Origin: Gemmataceae bacterium
GTDB taxonomy: Bacteria; Planctomycetota; Planctomycetia; Gemmatales; Gemmataceae
DNA: 33,929 bases
Assembly: GCA_003136315.1 (NCBI GenBank)
Contig: PLDW01000040.1
Location: forward strand, 36,337-70,265
Reading direction: 5' to 3'
Below are positions 23,035-32,247 of this stretch, one piece after another. The notes under the pieces were generated by a model, which saw nothing but the letters and a program-made list of their open reading frames with translations, did no database searches and was not told where the DNA came from. The position numbers and the translations under genes are program-made. The first letter of the stretch is position 1. Every line of letters begins with the position of its first letter.

Positions 23035-24571
23035 ATCCAGCCGGATTGGACGGCTCGGACGCTATCTGATCGCGGCTGGCGTCGTGATCGCCCTGATTTG
23101 GGCGGTCACAACCCGGTTGTTGCCGTCCCGCAAGGCCGATGAGTTGCTCCTCGCGACCGCAACAATCGGGGATCTGGTGATCCAGGTCTCGGACAAGGGG
23201 GAGCTGGAGAGTGCTGAGTCGACCCAGGGGATGTGCGAGGTGGAAGGCGGGGGAAAGATTGTCACTATCCTCCCGGAGGGGAGCCCAGTCAAGAAAGGCA
23301 ACTCTGTCGCCCGCCTGGACACGGACACCATCCTCAAGGGGATCAACGAGCAAGAGGTGAAGTGGGAGCAGGCCGAGGCCAAGGTGAGAGCCGCACAGAG
23401 CGAGCTGGAAGTGCAGAAAAACAAGGCCGAGAGCGAAATCGCCAAGGCTGACCTGGCTCTCACCCTGGCCCGGATCGATCACGAGGCCTACGACCAGGGC
23501 GAGTGTCAGGTCGAGTTGGACAAGCGCAAAGGCGCGCTCGAAATCGGCCGGAAGGAATTGAAGGAGGCCGAGGATAACCTGGATTTCACCCGTGGAATGG
23601 TCAAAAAAGGATTCACCCAGCAGGAACAGCTCCGGGTCATGGAACTGGCCTCTGAAGGGAAGCGATACGCGGTCCGCCAGCAGGAGGCCGAACTGCGGGT
23701 GTTCGAGAAGTTCTCCAGAATGAAAAAACAGGTCGAACTGAAGGCCAAGGCCGAGGATGCCGCGCGGGAACTCGAACGGACAAAAAAGAGCCAGGCGGCT
23801 GCGACAGAGAAGGCCGAGAACGAGGTCACTTCGGCCCGCAAGACAGCCGTCCTGGAGAAGAGGCAACTGGAACGGCTCAAAGCCCAACTCGACAAATGCG
23901 AGGTGAAGGCCCCACAGGACGGGATCGTGATCTATTTCAAGCGCCCCTGGGACGAGTCGGCCCGCATCCGACCCGGTGCGACCGTCTTTTTCCAGCAGCC
24001 GATTTTCACCCTCCCGGATCTGTCTCAGATGAAAGTGAAGATGAAGGTCCACGAATCGGTTGTCAAAAAAGTCAAAATTGGGTTAACCGCAACGATGCGA
24101 GTGGACGCCCTGCCCAATCAGGTTCTCCACGGGAAAGTGGTCTCCGTAGCGACTCTTGCCCAGGGGGACGACTGGCGCGGCGGCGGAGTCAAGGAGTATG
24201 AGACGACCGTCTCGGTTGACGACCTCCCGGCGGATGCTGGCCTCCGGCCAGGGATGTCGGCGGAGGTGAAGATCCTGGTGAAGACCGTCCGGGACGCCCT
24301 GACAGTGCCGGTGCAGGCCGTCACCGAGGCAGATGGGAAGCACGTCTGCTACCTGGCAGTCGGAAATCGAGTCGAGCGGCGAGAGGTGACGATTGGGGAA
24401 GGGAATGACCAGTATGTGCAGATCCTGGAGGGAATTGCCGACGGGGACAGGGTCGCCCTTGACGCTCGGTCCCGCGCAGCGGCCGAACTGGGAAAGACAA
24501 CCGATGGGAGAAAGCCCCCGTCAGAGAAGTCCAGCCCAGCGTCACCCACACCAAGCGTACCCGGGAATTGA
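22928..24571 (+). CDS. HlyD/RND-type periplasmic adaptor
   Basis: 547 residues. The ATG at 22928 has GAGG 11 bases upstream and lies inside the TolC gene, giving a 107-base overlap in a different frame. ATG at 22985 is a weaker alternative and still overlaps by 50 bases; neither can be moved past the membrane helix at residues 46-62. Then follow a lipoyl/barrel-sandwich half (GDLVIQVSDKGELES), a very long coiled coil (about 145-310, Glu/Lys/Ala-rich), the second lipoyl half (CEVKAPQDGIVIY) and a beta-barrel part with LRPGMSAEVKILV and a membrane-proximal domain with ALTVPVQAVTEADGKHVCYL. Family knowledge: such adaptors bridge an inner-membrane pump to TolC. No pump gene follows. A Ser/Pro-rich tail ends the protein. 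Confidence 0.93.
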   Translation: MPPLDTLTPPTTVEPTTLEMPTPAPPPVLAHRPVPKSSRIGRLGRYLIAAGVVIALIWAVTTRLLPSRKADELLLATATIGDLVIQVSDKGELESAESTQGMCEVEGGGKIVTILPEGSPVKKGNSVARLDTDTILKGINEQEVKWEQAEAKVRAAQSELEVQKNKAESEIAKADLALTLARIDHEAYDQGECQVELDKRKGALEIGRKELKEAEDNLDFTRGMVKKGFTQQEQLRVMELASEGKRYAVRQQEAELRVFEKFSRMKKQVELKAKAEDAARELERTKKSQAAATEKAENEVTSARKTAVLEKRQLERLKAQLDKCEVKAPQDGIVIYFKRPWDESARIRPGATVFFQQPIFTLPDLSQMKVKMKVHESVVKKVKIGLTATMRVDALPNQVLHGKVVSVATLAQGDDWRGGGVKEYETTVSVDDLPADAGLRPGMSAEVKILVKTVRDALTVPVQAVTEADGKHVCYLAVGNRVERREVTIGEGNDQYVQILEGIADGDRVALDARSRAAAELGKTTDGRKPPSEKSSPASPTPSVPGN

Positions 24572-24681
24572 TCCGATCGTCCCACAGCCTGACCCGAGTT
24601 CCGGTTGACCCCGGCCTGGTCTGACGGTATCCCCTGCGGCTCACGACCGATTGTCGACGGCCGGCGGGCCGGGGGTGTGGT

Positions 24682-25605
24682 GTGTTCCGCGTGCCAACAA
24701 TCGTCGGGCTGGTGGTGGCGTCGCTCGCAATGAGCGGGTGTACGGGGACATGGGATACGCTCACCAGCCGGAGGTTCCGACAGGCTCCCTACGACACCAC
24801 AAAAAAGCTGGTGAGTCCGGAGGATCCCATCGTTGTGCTCAGAGCGTCCCCTCCCAGGGACGGCGACGATCGCGCCAAGGCGATGCTCCGGCTCAAAGAG
24901 CCACTCACCACCGGGCTCACCCAGCGAGACCAGGACGAAGTCATCGACATCCTCGCCCGGGCTGCGACAACGGACCCGAGCCCCTACATGCGACTGGCCG
25001 CGATCCATGCTCTCGGCCGATTTCAGGACCAGCGGGCCGGGGGGATCCTGGTCATGGCATTCCAAAATGCGCACGGCCGCATGAATGGGATGAGTGACCC
25101 GACCCAATCGGATCCGCTCCTCCAGTTGGCCGTAGCGCCCCCAATTCGGACCTCTCCGCGTGGGTCGCCTCTTTTGTTGAATGCCCCGACCGGCTTCCCG
25201 CCTGAGACCGTTGCCGCGATCCGGTGCGGAACACTGGAAGCAATCGGTCGATCGCCTCGGTCGGAGGGTATCCAGTTCCTGGCGAGTGTCGCGGTTGGGA
25301 CAGGTAACGCTGCCCCAGATGGAGCCGAGGACCGGGATGTCCGCCTGGCAGCCATCCGCGGGCTCACACAGTCCCGCACACCGGAAGCGGTTGTCGTGCT
25401 GGCTCAGGCGCTGGCCGCCGACAACAAGCAGGATCTGGCAATCACCAAGCGACTTCACGAAGGACTCGTCTCCTTGACTGGGAAAGGACTGCCGCCCGAC
25501 CCGGAGCAGTGGAATGCCGTGGTCCAGGCAGGTGTTGTCATCGCTCCGGAGCCAACCTGGCTCGACTCAGCCGTCAAAACCGCCGAGGGGTGGATCAAGA
25601 AATAG
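24682..25605 (+). CDS. HEAT-repeat-like lipoprotein
   Basis: 307 residues from a GTG at 24682 preceded by a G-rich run. The signal peptide ends with AMSGC (Cys 20), a lipobox. The mature part has short helical repeats of the HEAT/Armadillo kind, e.g. DPSPYMRLAAIHALGRF and EDRDVRLAAIRGLTQ, with helices TPEAVVVLAQAL and NKQDLAITKRLHEGLVSL. Such proteins are binding scaffolds. It lies 110 bases after the HlyD-like gene on the same strand and may be part of the same export unit, perhaps as a periplasmic accessory; this is inference. The 3' end overlaps the stop of the convergent giant gene by 11 bases. Confidence 0.85.
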   Translation: MFRVPTIVGLVVASLAMSGCTGTWDTLTSRRFRQAPYDTTKKLVSPEDPIVVLRASPPRDGDDRAKAMLRLKEPLTTGLTQRDQDEVIDILARAATTDPSPYMRLAAIHALGRFQDQRAGGILVMAFQNAHGRMNGMSDPTQSDPLLQLAVAPPIRTSPRGSPLLLNAPTGFPPETVAAIRCGTLEAIGRSPRSEGIQFLASVAVGTGNAAPDGAEDRDVRLAAIRGLTQSRTPEAVVVLAQALAADNKQDLAITKRLHEGLVSLTGKGLPPDPEQWNAVVQAGVVIAPEPTWLDSAVKTAEGWIKK

Positions 25606-28600
25606 CCCAGTTCGACCCGTCTGATCGCTCCTGGAGTGCGACAGTGGGGACAGGTTCGTGTATCAGGGGGCAGCTCACCCACACCTTCACCACGGCCAAG
25701 GAGCCTTCCGTGATCGGGTTTGCATGCGATGTGGGACCGGGACGGGCTCCGGGGTTCTCCTTGGGTTTTCCACCAACATCCAGGGTGCTTCCCGAGGGGG
25801 AGGAGTTCGGCCTTGCCCACACTGCGATTGCCGCGCGGTGGAGGGCGTCAGCGGCCTCGCTCAGGGCTGTTCTCACAGCGGCGAGGTCTCCATCAGATCG
25901 CAGGGCGGCAGTGGCCTGCCGCATGGCTGCGGCTGCCAGTCGGACCGCCGTTCCGGATTCAATCGCTGGCAGGTCGATGTCCGACGAGGCATCCACCCCC
26001 ACAACTCCCTCGACGATCTTTGCTGCTCGTTGGAACGCCTCCTCGGCACCCCACCGCAACTGAGCCGCAACACTTATTGCCCCCTCGTCCGTCTTTTTGG
26101 ACGCTGCCACAAGTGCTCTCTCGCTCTCGTGGACCTGTCGGGCAGCGTCGGCCAACGCCTTCCGGACCGGGTCGTCCGGCGCGGTTTTCTGAACAGCCTG
26201 GTCGAGCATCCTGGCCAGTTCGGTCGCCTTCTTCGTGAGTAACTCTTGCGTCGCGTTTTGCTGAGCTGCAATAGCCGACCAGTCGGCGTTCAATTCTGCG
26301 AGGGCCGTCAGAATCCCTTCCTGTCGAGTTGCAAGGATCGTTGCAACTTTCCCCCACGGGCGGTTGCCGGCGGAAATGGCCAGAGCGTGCAACCTTCGGG
26401 CGGTAGCCTCCCCGGCTTCTCGGGCGCCTCGCAGTTGCCCAACGCGGATTCGATCGGCCGCCACCCGTGCCGACCCAGCCGCCCGGCCGGCCTCGCTGGA
26501 TGCTGCATCCTGGCTAGCAAATAGCGTGTCTGAGAGTGTGACGATGGCCCCGCCAAGCGATCGTTGAAGCTCTTCCAGTCCAGCGAGCGGATTTGTTCGT
26601 GAGGGCCGAGTTCGGGCGATCACCTCGCTTGCCAGTCCGCCCAGGCGCTCCCGCCCGTCTCGCACCTCCCGCGCCAACCCTCGCAGTTCAGTTGCGAGCA
26701 AATCCGATGGGAGGTAGGCATCCGCCGGTTCGGGTGTCGCCACCCCAGCGCCCGGCCCCCCCGGCGGGGCTTCCGCGGGCATGGTTCGGGCCAGTTCGAG
26801 GAGAGTGTCTGCGAGTTGTTTCTGCTCCCCAAACAGTCGGTCCGGCTCAGAGCGGGTCTGGAGCCTCGCATACAGATCGAGTACCCTCTTTTTGATCGGC
26901 TGGCCCGCTCCGCCGACTCGAGTGTGGCTCAACTCCTCGGATTCGCGCGCGAGTCGACGTCTTTCCTCCCCGGATGCATCCGGTTCTGGCGGGGTGCCAA
27001 GCGGCGCTGGGGTAAGGCGGGCAGCCCGGAGACGATTATCGCTGAGTCGCTTGAGACGATCGCGATCGGTCTCTCGCCCGTTCAATCGGTCTGCAACCCG
27101 GGTCAGGGCATCGGCCGCGGCCCCGACCCGCCGACGGAGTTCTTCCGGCTTCGATCCGTCGCGGAACCCCCCCTCGGCAAGTCGAACAGCGTATTGAGCG
27201 TCGTGGAGCAGCGATGGTGCCTCAGGTGTACTGAGCCGAACGAGTTCAAATGCGAGATCCTTTTGGGTCGCAAGGAGCGGTTCCAGCGCCTTCGCTGTGG
27301 GGGCGGCACCGAGCTTCACGAGAGTCGTGTTAATGTCCTGTTGGAGATGAGCAAGAGTCGCCGCTATCTCGTCTGCGGGCCTTTGTCCACCCACGGCCTG
27401 CCGCAGCCGGTCGAGCTCCCGCTTCGCTGCCGCCAGTGAGGCGAGTGAGTCAAACGGTCGCCCAGCAGTCAGGTCGGCGACGACGGACCGGAGTATGAAC
27501 ACCACCCGGGTGTGGCGAGACTCCAGGCCTGGCAAGTCCAACCCGGCGAGTCGATCAGCCAGTTTCGTTTCCTGTTCCATCACTCCCTTGAGTTTCCGCG
27601 CCAGGGCGAGTTGAACCCCGGCATCCGGCACCTGTTTCTCACCAAGCAAGATTAACTCGGCGGTCGTGATGATCGCATCCTGTTCAAATCGAACTGTGTC
27701 GAGTTCGCGCCTGGTCCTGGCGAGCCGATCAGCAACCGAGAGGGTCTTGTCGGCTAGACGGGTGAGGGTTGTGGCCGCGTTTGTCATCGCCTGTTCAGCC
27801 CCTGTCCCGTCCGCGTCAACACGATCCGCGGCCAGTCGAAGTTGAGTGAGTCCAGCGTCCCGCAGGGCGGTGACTTCCGCGTCGGGAGGAAGTCGGAGCC
27901 GTTCGACTCCCTGGAGAATCGCGCGTTGCTCTGCCCGGAACGCTTTCTGGGCTGGCGCATGGAGTCGGTCGAACGGGACGGCGACAAATCGGGTGCGGAG
28001 ATCGTCCTGCCAGAGAGCGTACTGTCGGGCGGCAACTTTCGGATCTTGTCGTTCAGCAGCCCACCTCTCGAACTCTCCGGCTGTCCGCTCCAGAGACTGA
28101 GTGAGTTTCTCCAGTTCTGTCAAAGCGTCAACAATCCTCTCAGAAGCGAGCAGGTCGGTGGCCCGCCGAAGGGTGTTGGAGGGGGGGAGTGTGATCCGAC
28201 CGATCCGGGCGGCTGTTTCGATCCGAGCGAAAACTCCTGCAGCCCGTTCAACAATACCACCATGAGATCGAATCAACTCATCGAGAAGTGATCGCCGGAG
28301 GTCGGCAGAGAGCCCAGCTATCGCGGAGTTGAGTTCCCGAAGGAGTACAGCGAGAGCATGCGCATCAGCGGCCAGTCGGCGTGCCTCCTGGCGGGTCGCT
28401 GCGTCTGCCCCCCGTTCGAGTGCGGGGCTCTCGGCGAGGATCCGGCCGAGCCGCTCGAGCATGGCTTCCTGAGACCGCAGGATGTCTGCAGGGGGCATGG
28501 CAGCTTCCGTCGTCACCCGAGACGCCAGGGCTCTCTGATCGGCTGCGAGGGCGTCGAGTCGACAGTGGGCGAGTCGGTCTTGTGCGAGTCGGTCGTTACG

Positions 28601-30592
28601 AATGATCATGCCATCGATTCGTCCGACTGTATCGGTCAGCCGTGAGCTAGTTATAGTGATCGCAGCTTCGCGGTCGCGCGGATTGTCTGTCGCGGCTGAC
28701 CGGAGTGAATCGGCGGCTGCCCGGATGGGAAGATCGGCAATGTCCCGCAGACTGGTAGCGAGGGGACGGAGATCCGGTGTCAGCGCGGCGTCCCGAGCTG
28801 CCGCATGGAGCAACTCGGAGGCCATGCGGATTCTGTCGCGGGTCGACTGGAGCCGGACTCCGTGGTCGATGGGGAGCGGCGATCGGCCTACGGTTTCGGC
28901 CCCAATGGCTCGTGCATCCTGAAGAGCCTGATCGATCTCTTTCCTTGCGGAGACAGCCACCTGCCGGACGGCTTGATGCTGGACGAGAATGTCCTGCTCG
29001 GCCAGAGGCGGTGCCGACGACGAGAGTTTCAGCTCCGCCCACTCGCGCGGCGGGTAGACCGCCTCCTGAGGGCCGAGTCGGGGTTCCACGACGTTTCGAG
29101 TATCCGCCACACAGACCCGGAATCGAATCGTCTCCCCATCCAACACATATCCCGTCAGGTCAAGGGTCGCTCGACCCTTGGCCCGGCCAGTTCTGGCACC
29201 TGTCAACGGGATTGGGATTCGAGCCGTTTTTCCCGGGTCAGACGAGAGCGAATACTCGATCTCTGCCGATCCGACTCCGATATCGTCCACTGCCACCAGC
29301 GCGACGTCTACCCGCTCACCGGGGCGGATCGTCCGGGGCAGGATAGTCACTCCGGAGAGCTGTTCAAACCGGGGTGGGGTGTCGATGGCGACGTAAACCG
29401 GTAAATACGTCTCGGTCTTGATCGCGTTGGATCCAGGTCCCGTCGCCAGGCTCAGCCGAAGTGTCCCGCTCTCCTTGAGTGGCACTGTTGCAGTTGCACC
29501 CGTCTGGTCGGATGTGAGTTCGACCGGGACCAACACGCCGCTCGCTGCTCCAGGATTCTCGGTGCGCCAGTCGAGCGTGACGAGACCCGCCGGGCGATCG
29601 AATTGGAAACGAAGAGTTGCGACCGAATGTTGCAACCCGGAGAGTTCGGACAGCCCAGTGATCGATGTTGCCGGTAATCTCCCAGCGTACAATGGAGGGA
29701 CGATCTCGACCGAACTTTGGTCTGTTAGATTCACTGCATCGGCAACTTGAACAATGTGCCGATCACTGACACCGCGGCCAGCTTCGACCCAGTACTCGAA
29801 GCCCGTCATCACATTCGGCCGGGTGACGTGGAACGCAGCGCTGCGGTCCCCGGTCATTGGGAGTTTCGTGCTGGGGGCATCCGGACCAGGTCGGAAGACG
29901 AGAACCGCAGTCTCGGGGAGGTCGACGGCACTGTGGGCAGGTTCAAGGTAGGCTGAGAGCGTGACTGGTCCGCCGCGGCGGACCACAGGATCTCCCGACG
30001 TGACGAGGATCCGGAATGGGACGACCCCAATCGGCCGATGCCACGGCAACGCCACCCGCCGGAGTTGTTCCCCAGACCCGGGCAGCGCAACGGCCATCGC
30101 AGTCGCGACCACGACCAGCACCCCAACCCCGGCTGCAATGCGGATCACCGGATGGGCTGGGGCGGCTCGCGCGAAATCCATCCCGCGGCTGCTCAGATCG
30201 GTTTCGCGGGCCAGGCTGGCAACCAGTTGAGGCGAGCCGGAGGATGAGTCCGCATCGAGCAGGCTCACAACCGTGAGGAGCCGTTCTCCGAGTTCCGTGA
30301 ACTGACCTTCTATCCGCTGGGCGAGTTCTGTGAGTGGCACCTCGGTCTGCCAGGGCTGGATGATCAGCCGCCAGACCAGAACTCCCAACAGTCCGATCCA
30401 CCCGACCTGGAACGCACACCGGGTCCCCATTGCCGGCCGGAACATGACATCAAGGAGGACGAACCCACAGCCCGTGAAGAGGGCTGCGATAATCACCCAA
30501 CACACTCCGCGAACGACCCGCAATCGTCGGACCCGGTTGCCCAGGGCGACGAGCCGGTATTCCAGGGTAGGAGGCAGTGGAGCCGAACTCAT
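25595..30592 (-). CDS. Giant DUF4175-like membrane protein
   Basis: 1665 residues from the ATG at 30592; a TTG at 30625 is possible. The N-terminus has two membrane helices (29-50, 62-78) and a third at 149-170, separated by a loop with ELAQRIEGQFTELGERLLT, the DUF4175-like layout seen in planctomycetes. After the third helix come beta-rich, Ig-like regions (about 180-500; e.g. PVTLSAYLEP, SVEIVPPLYAGRLP), then more than 1000 residues of almost pure alpha-helix rich in Ala, Arg, Leu and Glu, probably long helical bundles outside the membrane. The final 60 residues look like unselected sequence running to a chance stop. Family knowledge: function unknown; an envelope-spanning structural or force-bearing role is speculation. 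It converges on the HEAT-like lipoprotein gene. No ribosome site precedes the start. Confidence 0.82.
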   Translation of the reverse strand: MSSAPLPPTLEYRLVALGNRVRRLRVVRGVCWVIIAALFTGCGFVLLDVMFRPAMGTRCAFQVGWIGLLGVLVWRLIIQPWQTEVPLTELAQRIEGQFTELGERLLTVVSLLDADSSSGSPQLVASLARETDLSSRGMDFARAAPAHPVIRIAAGVGVLVVVATAMAVALPGSGEQLRRVALPWHRPIGVVPFRILVTSGDPVVRRGGPVTLSAYLEPAHSAVDLPETAVLVFRPGPDAPSTKLPMTGDRSAAFHVTRPNVMTGFEYWVEAGRGVSDRHIVQVADAVNLTDQSSVEIVPPLYAGRLPATSITGLSELSGLQHSVATLRFQFDRPAGLVTLDWRTENPGAASGVLVPVELTSDQTGATATVPLKESGTLRLSLATGPGSNAIKTETYLPVYVAIDTPPRFEQLSGVTILPRTIRPGERVDVALVAVDDIGVGSAEIEYSLSSDPGKTARIPIPLTGARTGRAKGRATLDLTGYVLDGETIRFRVCVADTRNVVEPRLGPQEAVYPPREWAELKLSSSAPPLAEQDILVQHQAVRQVAVSARKEIDQALQDARAIGAETVGRSPLPIDHGVRLQSTRDRIRMASELLHAAARDAALTPDLRPLATSLRDIADLPIRAAADSLRSAATDNPRDREAAITITSSRLTDTVGRIDGMIIRNDRLAQDRLAHCRLDALAADQRALASRVTTEAAMPPADILRSQEAMLERLGRILAESPALERGADAATRQEARRLAADAHALAVLLRELNSAIAGLSADLRRSLLDELIRSHGGIVERAAGVFARIETAARIGRITLPPSNTLRRATDLLASERIVDALTELEKLTQSLERTAGEFERWAAERQDPKVAARQYALWQDDLRTRFVAVPFDRLHAPAQKAFRAEQRAILQGVERLRLPPDAEVTALRDAGLTQLRLAADRVDADGTGAEQAMTNAATTLTRLADKTLSVADRLARTRRELDTVRFEQDAIITTAELILLGEKQVPDAGVQLALARKLKGVMEQETKLADRLAGLDLPGLESRHTRVVFILRSVVADLTAGRPFDSLASLAAAKRELDRLRQAVGGQRPADEIAATLAHLQQDINTTLVKLGAAPTAKALEPLLATQKDLAFELVRLSTPEAPSLLHDAQYAVRLAEGGFRDGSKPEELRRRVGAAADALTRVADRLNGRETDRDRLKRLSDNRLRAARLTPAPLGTPPEPDASGEERRRLARESEELSHTRVGGAGQPIKKRVLDLYARLQTRSEPDRLFGEQKQLADTLLELARTMPAEAPPGGPGAGVATPEPADAYLPSDLLATELRGLAREVRDGRERLGGLASEVIARTRPSRTNPLAGLEELQRSLGGAIVTLSDTLFASQDAASSEAGRAAGSARVAADRIRVGQLRGAREAGEATARRLHALAISAGNRPWGKVATILATRQEGILTALAELNADWSAIAAQQNATQELLTKKATELARMLDQAVQKTAPDDPVRKALADAARQVHESERALVAASKKTDEGAISVAAQLRWGAEEAFQRAAKIVEGVVGVDASSDIDLPAIESGTAVRLAAAAMRQATAALRSDGDLAAVRTALSEAADALHRAAIAVWARPNSSPSGSTLDVGGKPKENPGARPGPTSHANPITEGSLAVVKVWVSCPLIHEPVPTVALQERSDGSNWAIS

Positions 30593-30719
30593 GGGGGGTT
30601 TCTGTTTCGCCTGTCGGGTTCCCAACGTTTCCAGTTGCCTGTCATCGACGGGCAGGGAGTCTGTTTCCTTAGGCGAGCGGCAGGAAGAAGTTGACCCGGT
30701 GTTAGGAATTGCCCACGTC

Positions 30720-30780
30720 GGGCCGCCACGGAGGGCGGCCCCTACATCCCCTATGTAGTGGCCGCCCTCCCTGGCGGCCC
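30720..30780. repeat. 61-base palindrome between minus-strand genes
   Basis: Three stems of 9, 11 and 6 base pairs (30720-30728 with 30772-30780; 30730-30740 with 30760-30770; 30742-30747 with 30753-30758) are broken by single mismatches at matching places on both arms, with loop CCCCT. It is unrelated in sequence to the other palindromes of the window. The rest of 30593-30826 shows nothing further. Confidence 0.85.
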
Positions 30781-30826
30781 GGCCTTTCCCTGACCGGTGG
30801 TATTCCTCCTTCTGCCGCTCACCTCA

Positions 30827-31819
30827 TCAGTTTACCACGTTTCGTAGCGATTCTCCAAGGAGAGCCCGACGGCACGCCTGGGCTCCTTTCACCCGCATAT
30901 CCAGCAACCCTTCCTCGGAATAGAAAGCGGAGTGGGGGTTGAGGATCACCCGGTCGTGGCAGGGGTCTGCAGGGTCTCGCCAGGCAACCAGGAGCGGGTG
31001 ATCGTCCGGTGGAGGCTCAGTTGGGAGCACGTCGATCGCGGCCCCGGCCAACTTCCCGTTGCGAATCGCTTCCGGGATCGCGGTTGCATCGACAGTCCCA
31101 CCCCTGGCGGTGTTCACCAGGAACGAGCCATCCGACAATAAACCGATCGCACGGGCGTTGACGATCTGCCGGGTGTCGGGTGTCAGGGGGCAGTGGAGAC
31201 TCACGACGAACGATTGCCGAAGGAGGTCGTCCAGTCGCTCCACACGGCGGACCCCAAGAGCTTTATCGTAGCCGTCTGGCTTGAGTGGGTCGTAGAACGC
31301 GACATCCATCCCGAGGGCTTGCGCCCGGACGGCTGCGGCGGTCCCGATCCGGCCAAGGCCGATGATCCCGAACACCCGCCCTCGAAGACGATGGATCGGC
31401 GCTGCTTGGGCGTACATCCACGGACCCGAGTTTCGCCGCAGTCGGCTGTTCAGGAAGGTGATCCCGCGAGTGAGTGCGAGCGTCATCCCAATGGCCGAGT
31501 CGGCCACCTCCTCGGTCCCGTAGTCGGGAACATTCGCCACCGGGATGTTCCGCTCGCGTGCGAAGATGTGGTCCACATTGTCGAACCCGACCCCACACCG
31601 GACAATGAGTTTGCACTGCCGAAGGCGAGCGATGGTGGCTCGTGTAATGGCGATGTTGTGGTAAAGCATCACTGCGTCGGCGTCCTCGACTTTGCCTTCG
31701 AGTTCGCTCTCGGCGGTCGCATCAAGGGCAACGATGTCGGCGATCGGTTCGAGGATCTCCCTCTCAGGCTGGAGGGCATCGGTCACGAAATCAGCGATGA
31801 CAACACGGGCTCGGGGCAT
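30827..31819 (-). CDS. D-isomer-specific 2-hydroxyacid dehydrogenase, CtBP-like
   Basis: 330 residues. This is a NAD(H)-dependent cytosolic dehydrogenase of the phosphoglycerate/CtBP type. The Rossmann motif GLGRIG is at 154-159, and the catalytic triad is in place: Arg239 in NTARGG, Glu268 in DVLPTEPP, His296 in NPHSAFYS. RCGVGFDNVD (74-83) and VPDYGTEEVADSAIG (97-111) match the substrate-binding part. The ending around HSAFYSEEGLLDMRVKGA is typical of the C-terminal-binding-protein-like subgroup, often annotated as C-terminal binding protein or phosphoglycerate dehydrogenase-like. The substrate (a 2-keto acid) is not identifiable. It stands alone between a hairpin element and a 428-base divergent space. 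Confidence 0.92.
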   Translation of the reverse strand: MPRARVVIADFVTDALQPEREILEPIADIVALDATAESELEGKVEDADAVMLYHNIAITRATIARLRQCKLIVRCGVGFDNVDHIFARERNIPVANVPDYGTEEVADSAIGMTLALTRGITFLNSRLRRNSGPWMYAQAAPIHRLRGRVFGIIGLGRIGTAAAVRAQALGMDVAFYDPLKPDGYDKALGVRRVERLDDLLRQSFVVSLHCPLTPDTRQIVNARAIGLLSDGSFLVNTARGGTVDATAIPEAIRNGKLAGAAIDVLPTEPPPDDHPLLVAWRDPADPCHDRVILNPHSAFYSEEGLLDMRVKGAQACRRALLGESLRNVVN

Positions 31820-32247
31820 GGTGGTCCAGTCTCTACAGGGGAATCGGGCTCTTCTTCAGTGTAGGCGTTCGGCATGTGGAGATTGACCGAGGTACTCGGT
31901 TTTGCGACGGGAGTCCTGGCTCAATTCGGGGTTGAACCGGGCCGCCACCCGAGAGCCCCCTCTCCAAACGCATTGCCTCGCAAAGAACTCGAAATTGTCC
32001 CTCGCGGATCATTTGGTTGGGGAGTAGGATAAGGAGTTGATTGATCAGTTGGGTCTTGAGATCACCGTGAAATTCTCCGCCCTATCCCCGACGAGTAGAA
32101 GACGTTGCTGAAGAATCCGAGGTGATTTCGAGCCAACTGCGCTGACCCTGGCGGCAGAATCCGTTCGTTTTCTCTCCACCAGCCGGTGGGGTGAGCTTAG
32201 CTCGCCTCTATGTCGCCGGAGGATCATCCTGGACCGGAGATGAGACC
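31820..32247. other. 428-base divergent intergenic region
   Basis: The region lies between the dehydrogenase start (minus) and the phosphatase start (plus). It includes an A/T-richer patch near 32000-32060. I found no tRNA, hairpin of note or credible promoter pair. The phosphatase frame is open to 32191, but the extra 19 residues do not belong to the FHA fold. Confidence 0.45.

Noticed and set aside
22850-24052. 400-codon Leu/Gly/Phe-rich minus-strand frame opposite HlyD
   Set aside because: The composition is that expected from reading the complement of Glu/Lys/Gln-rich coiled-coil codons; no start signal or domain.
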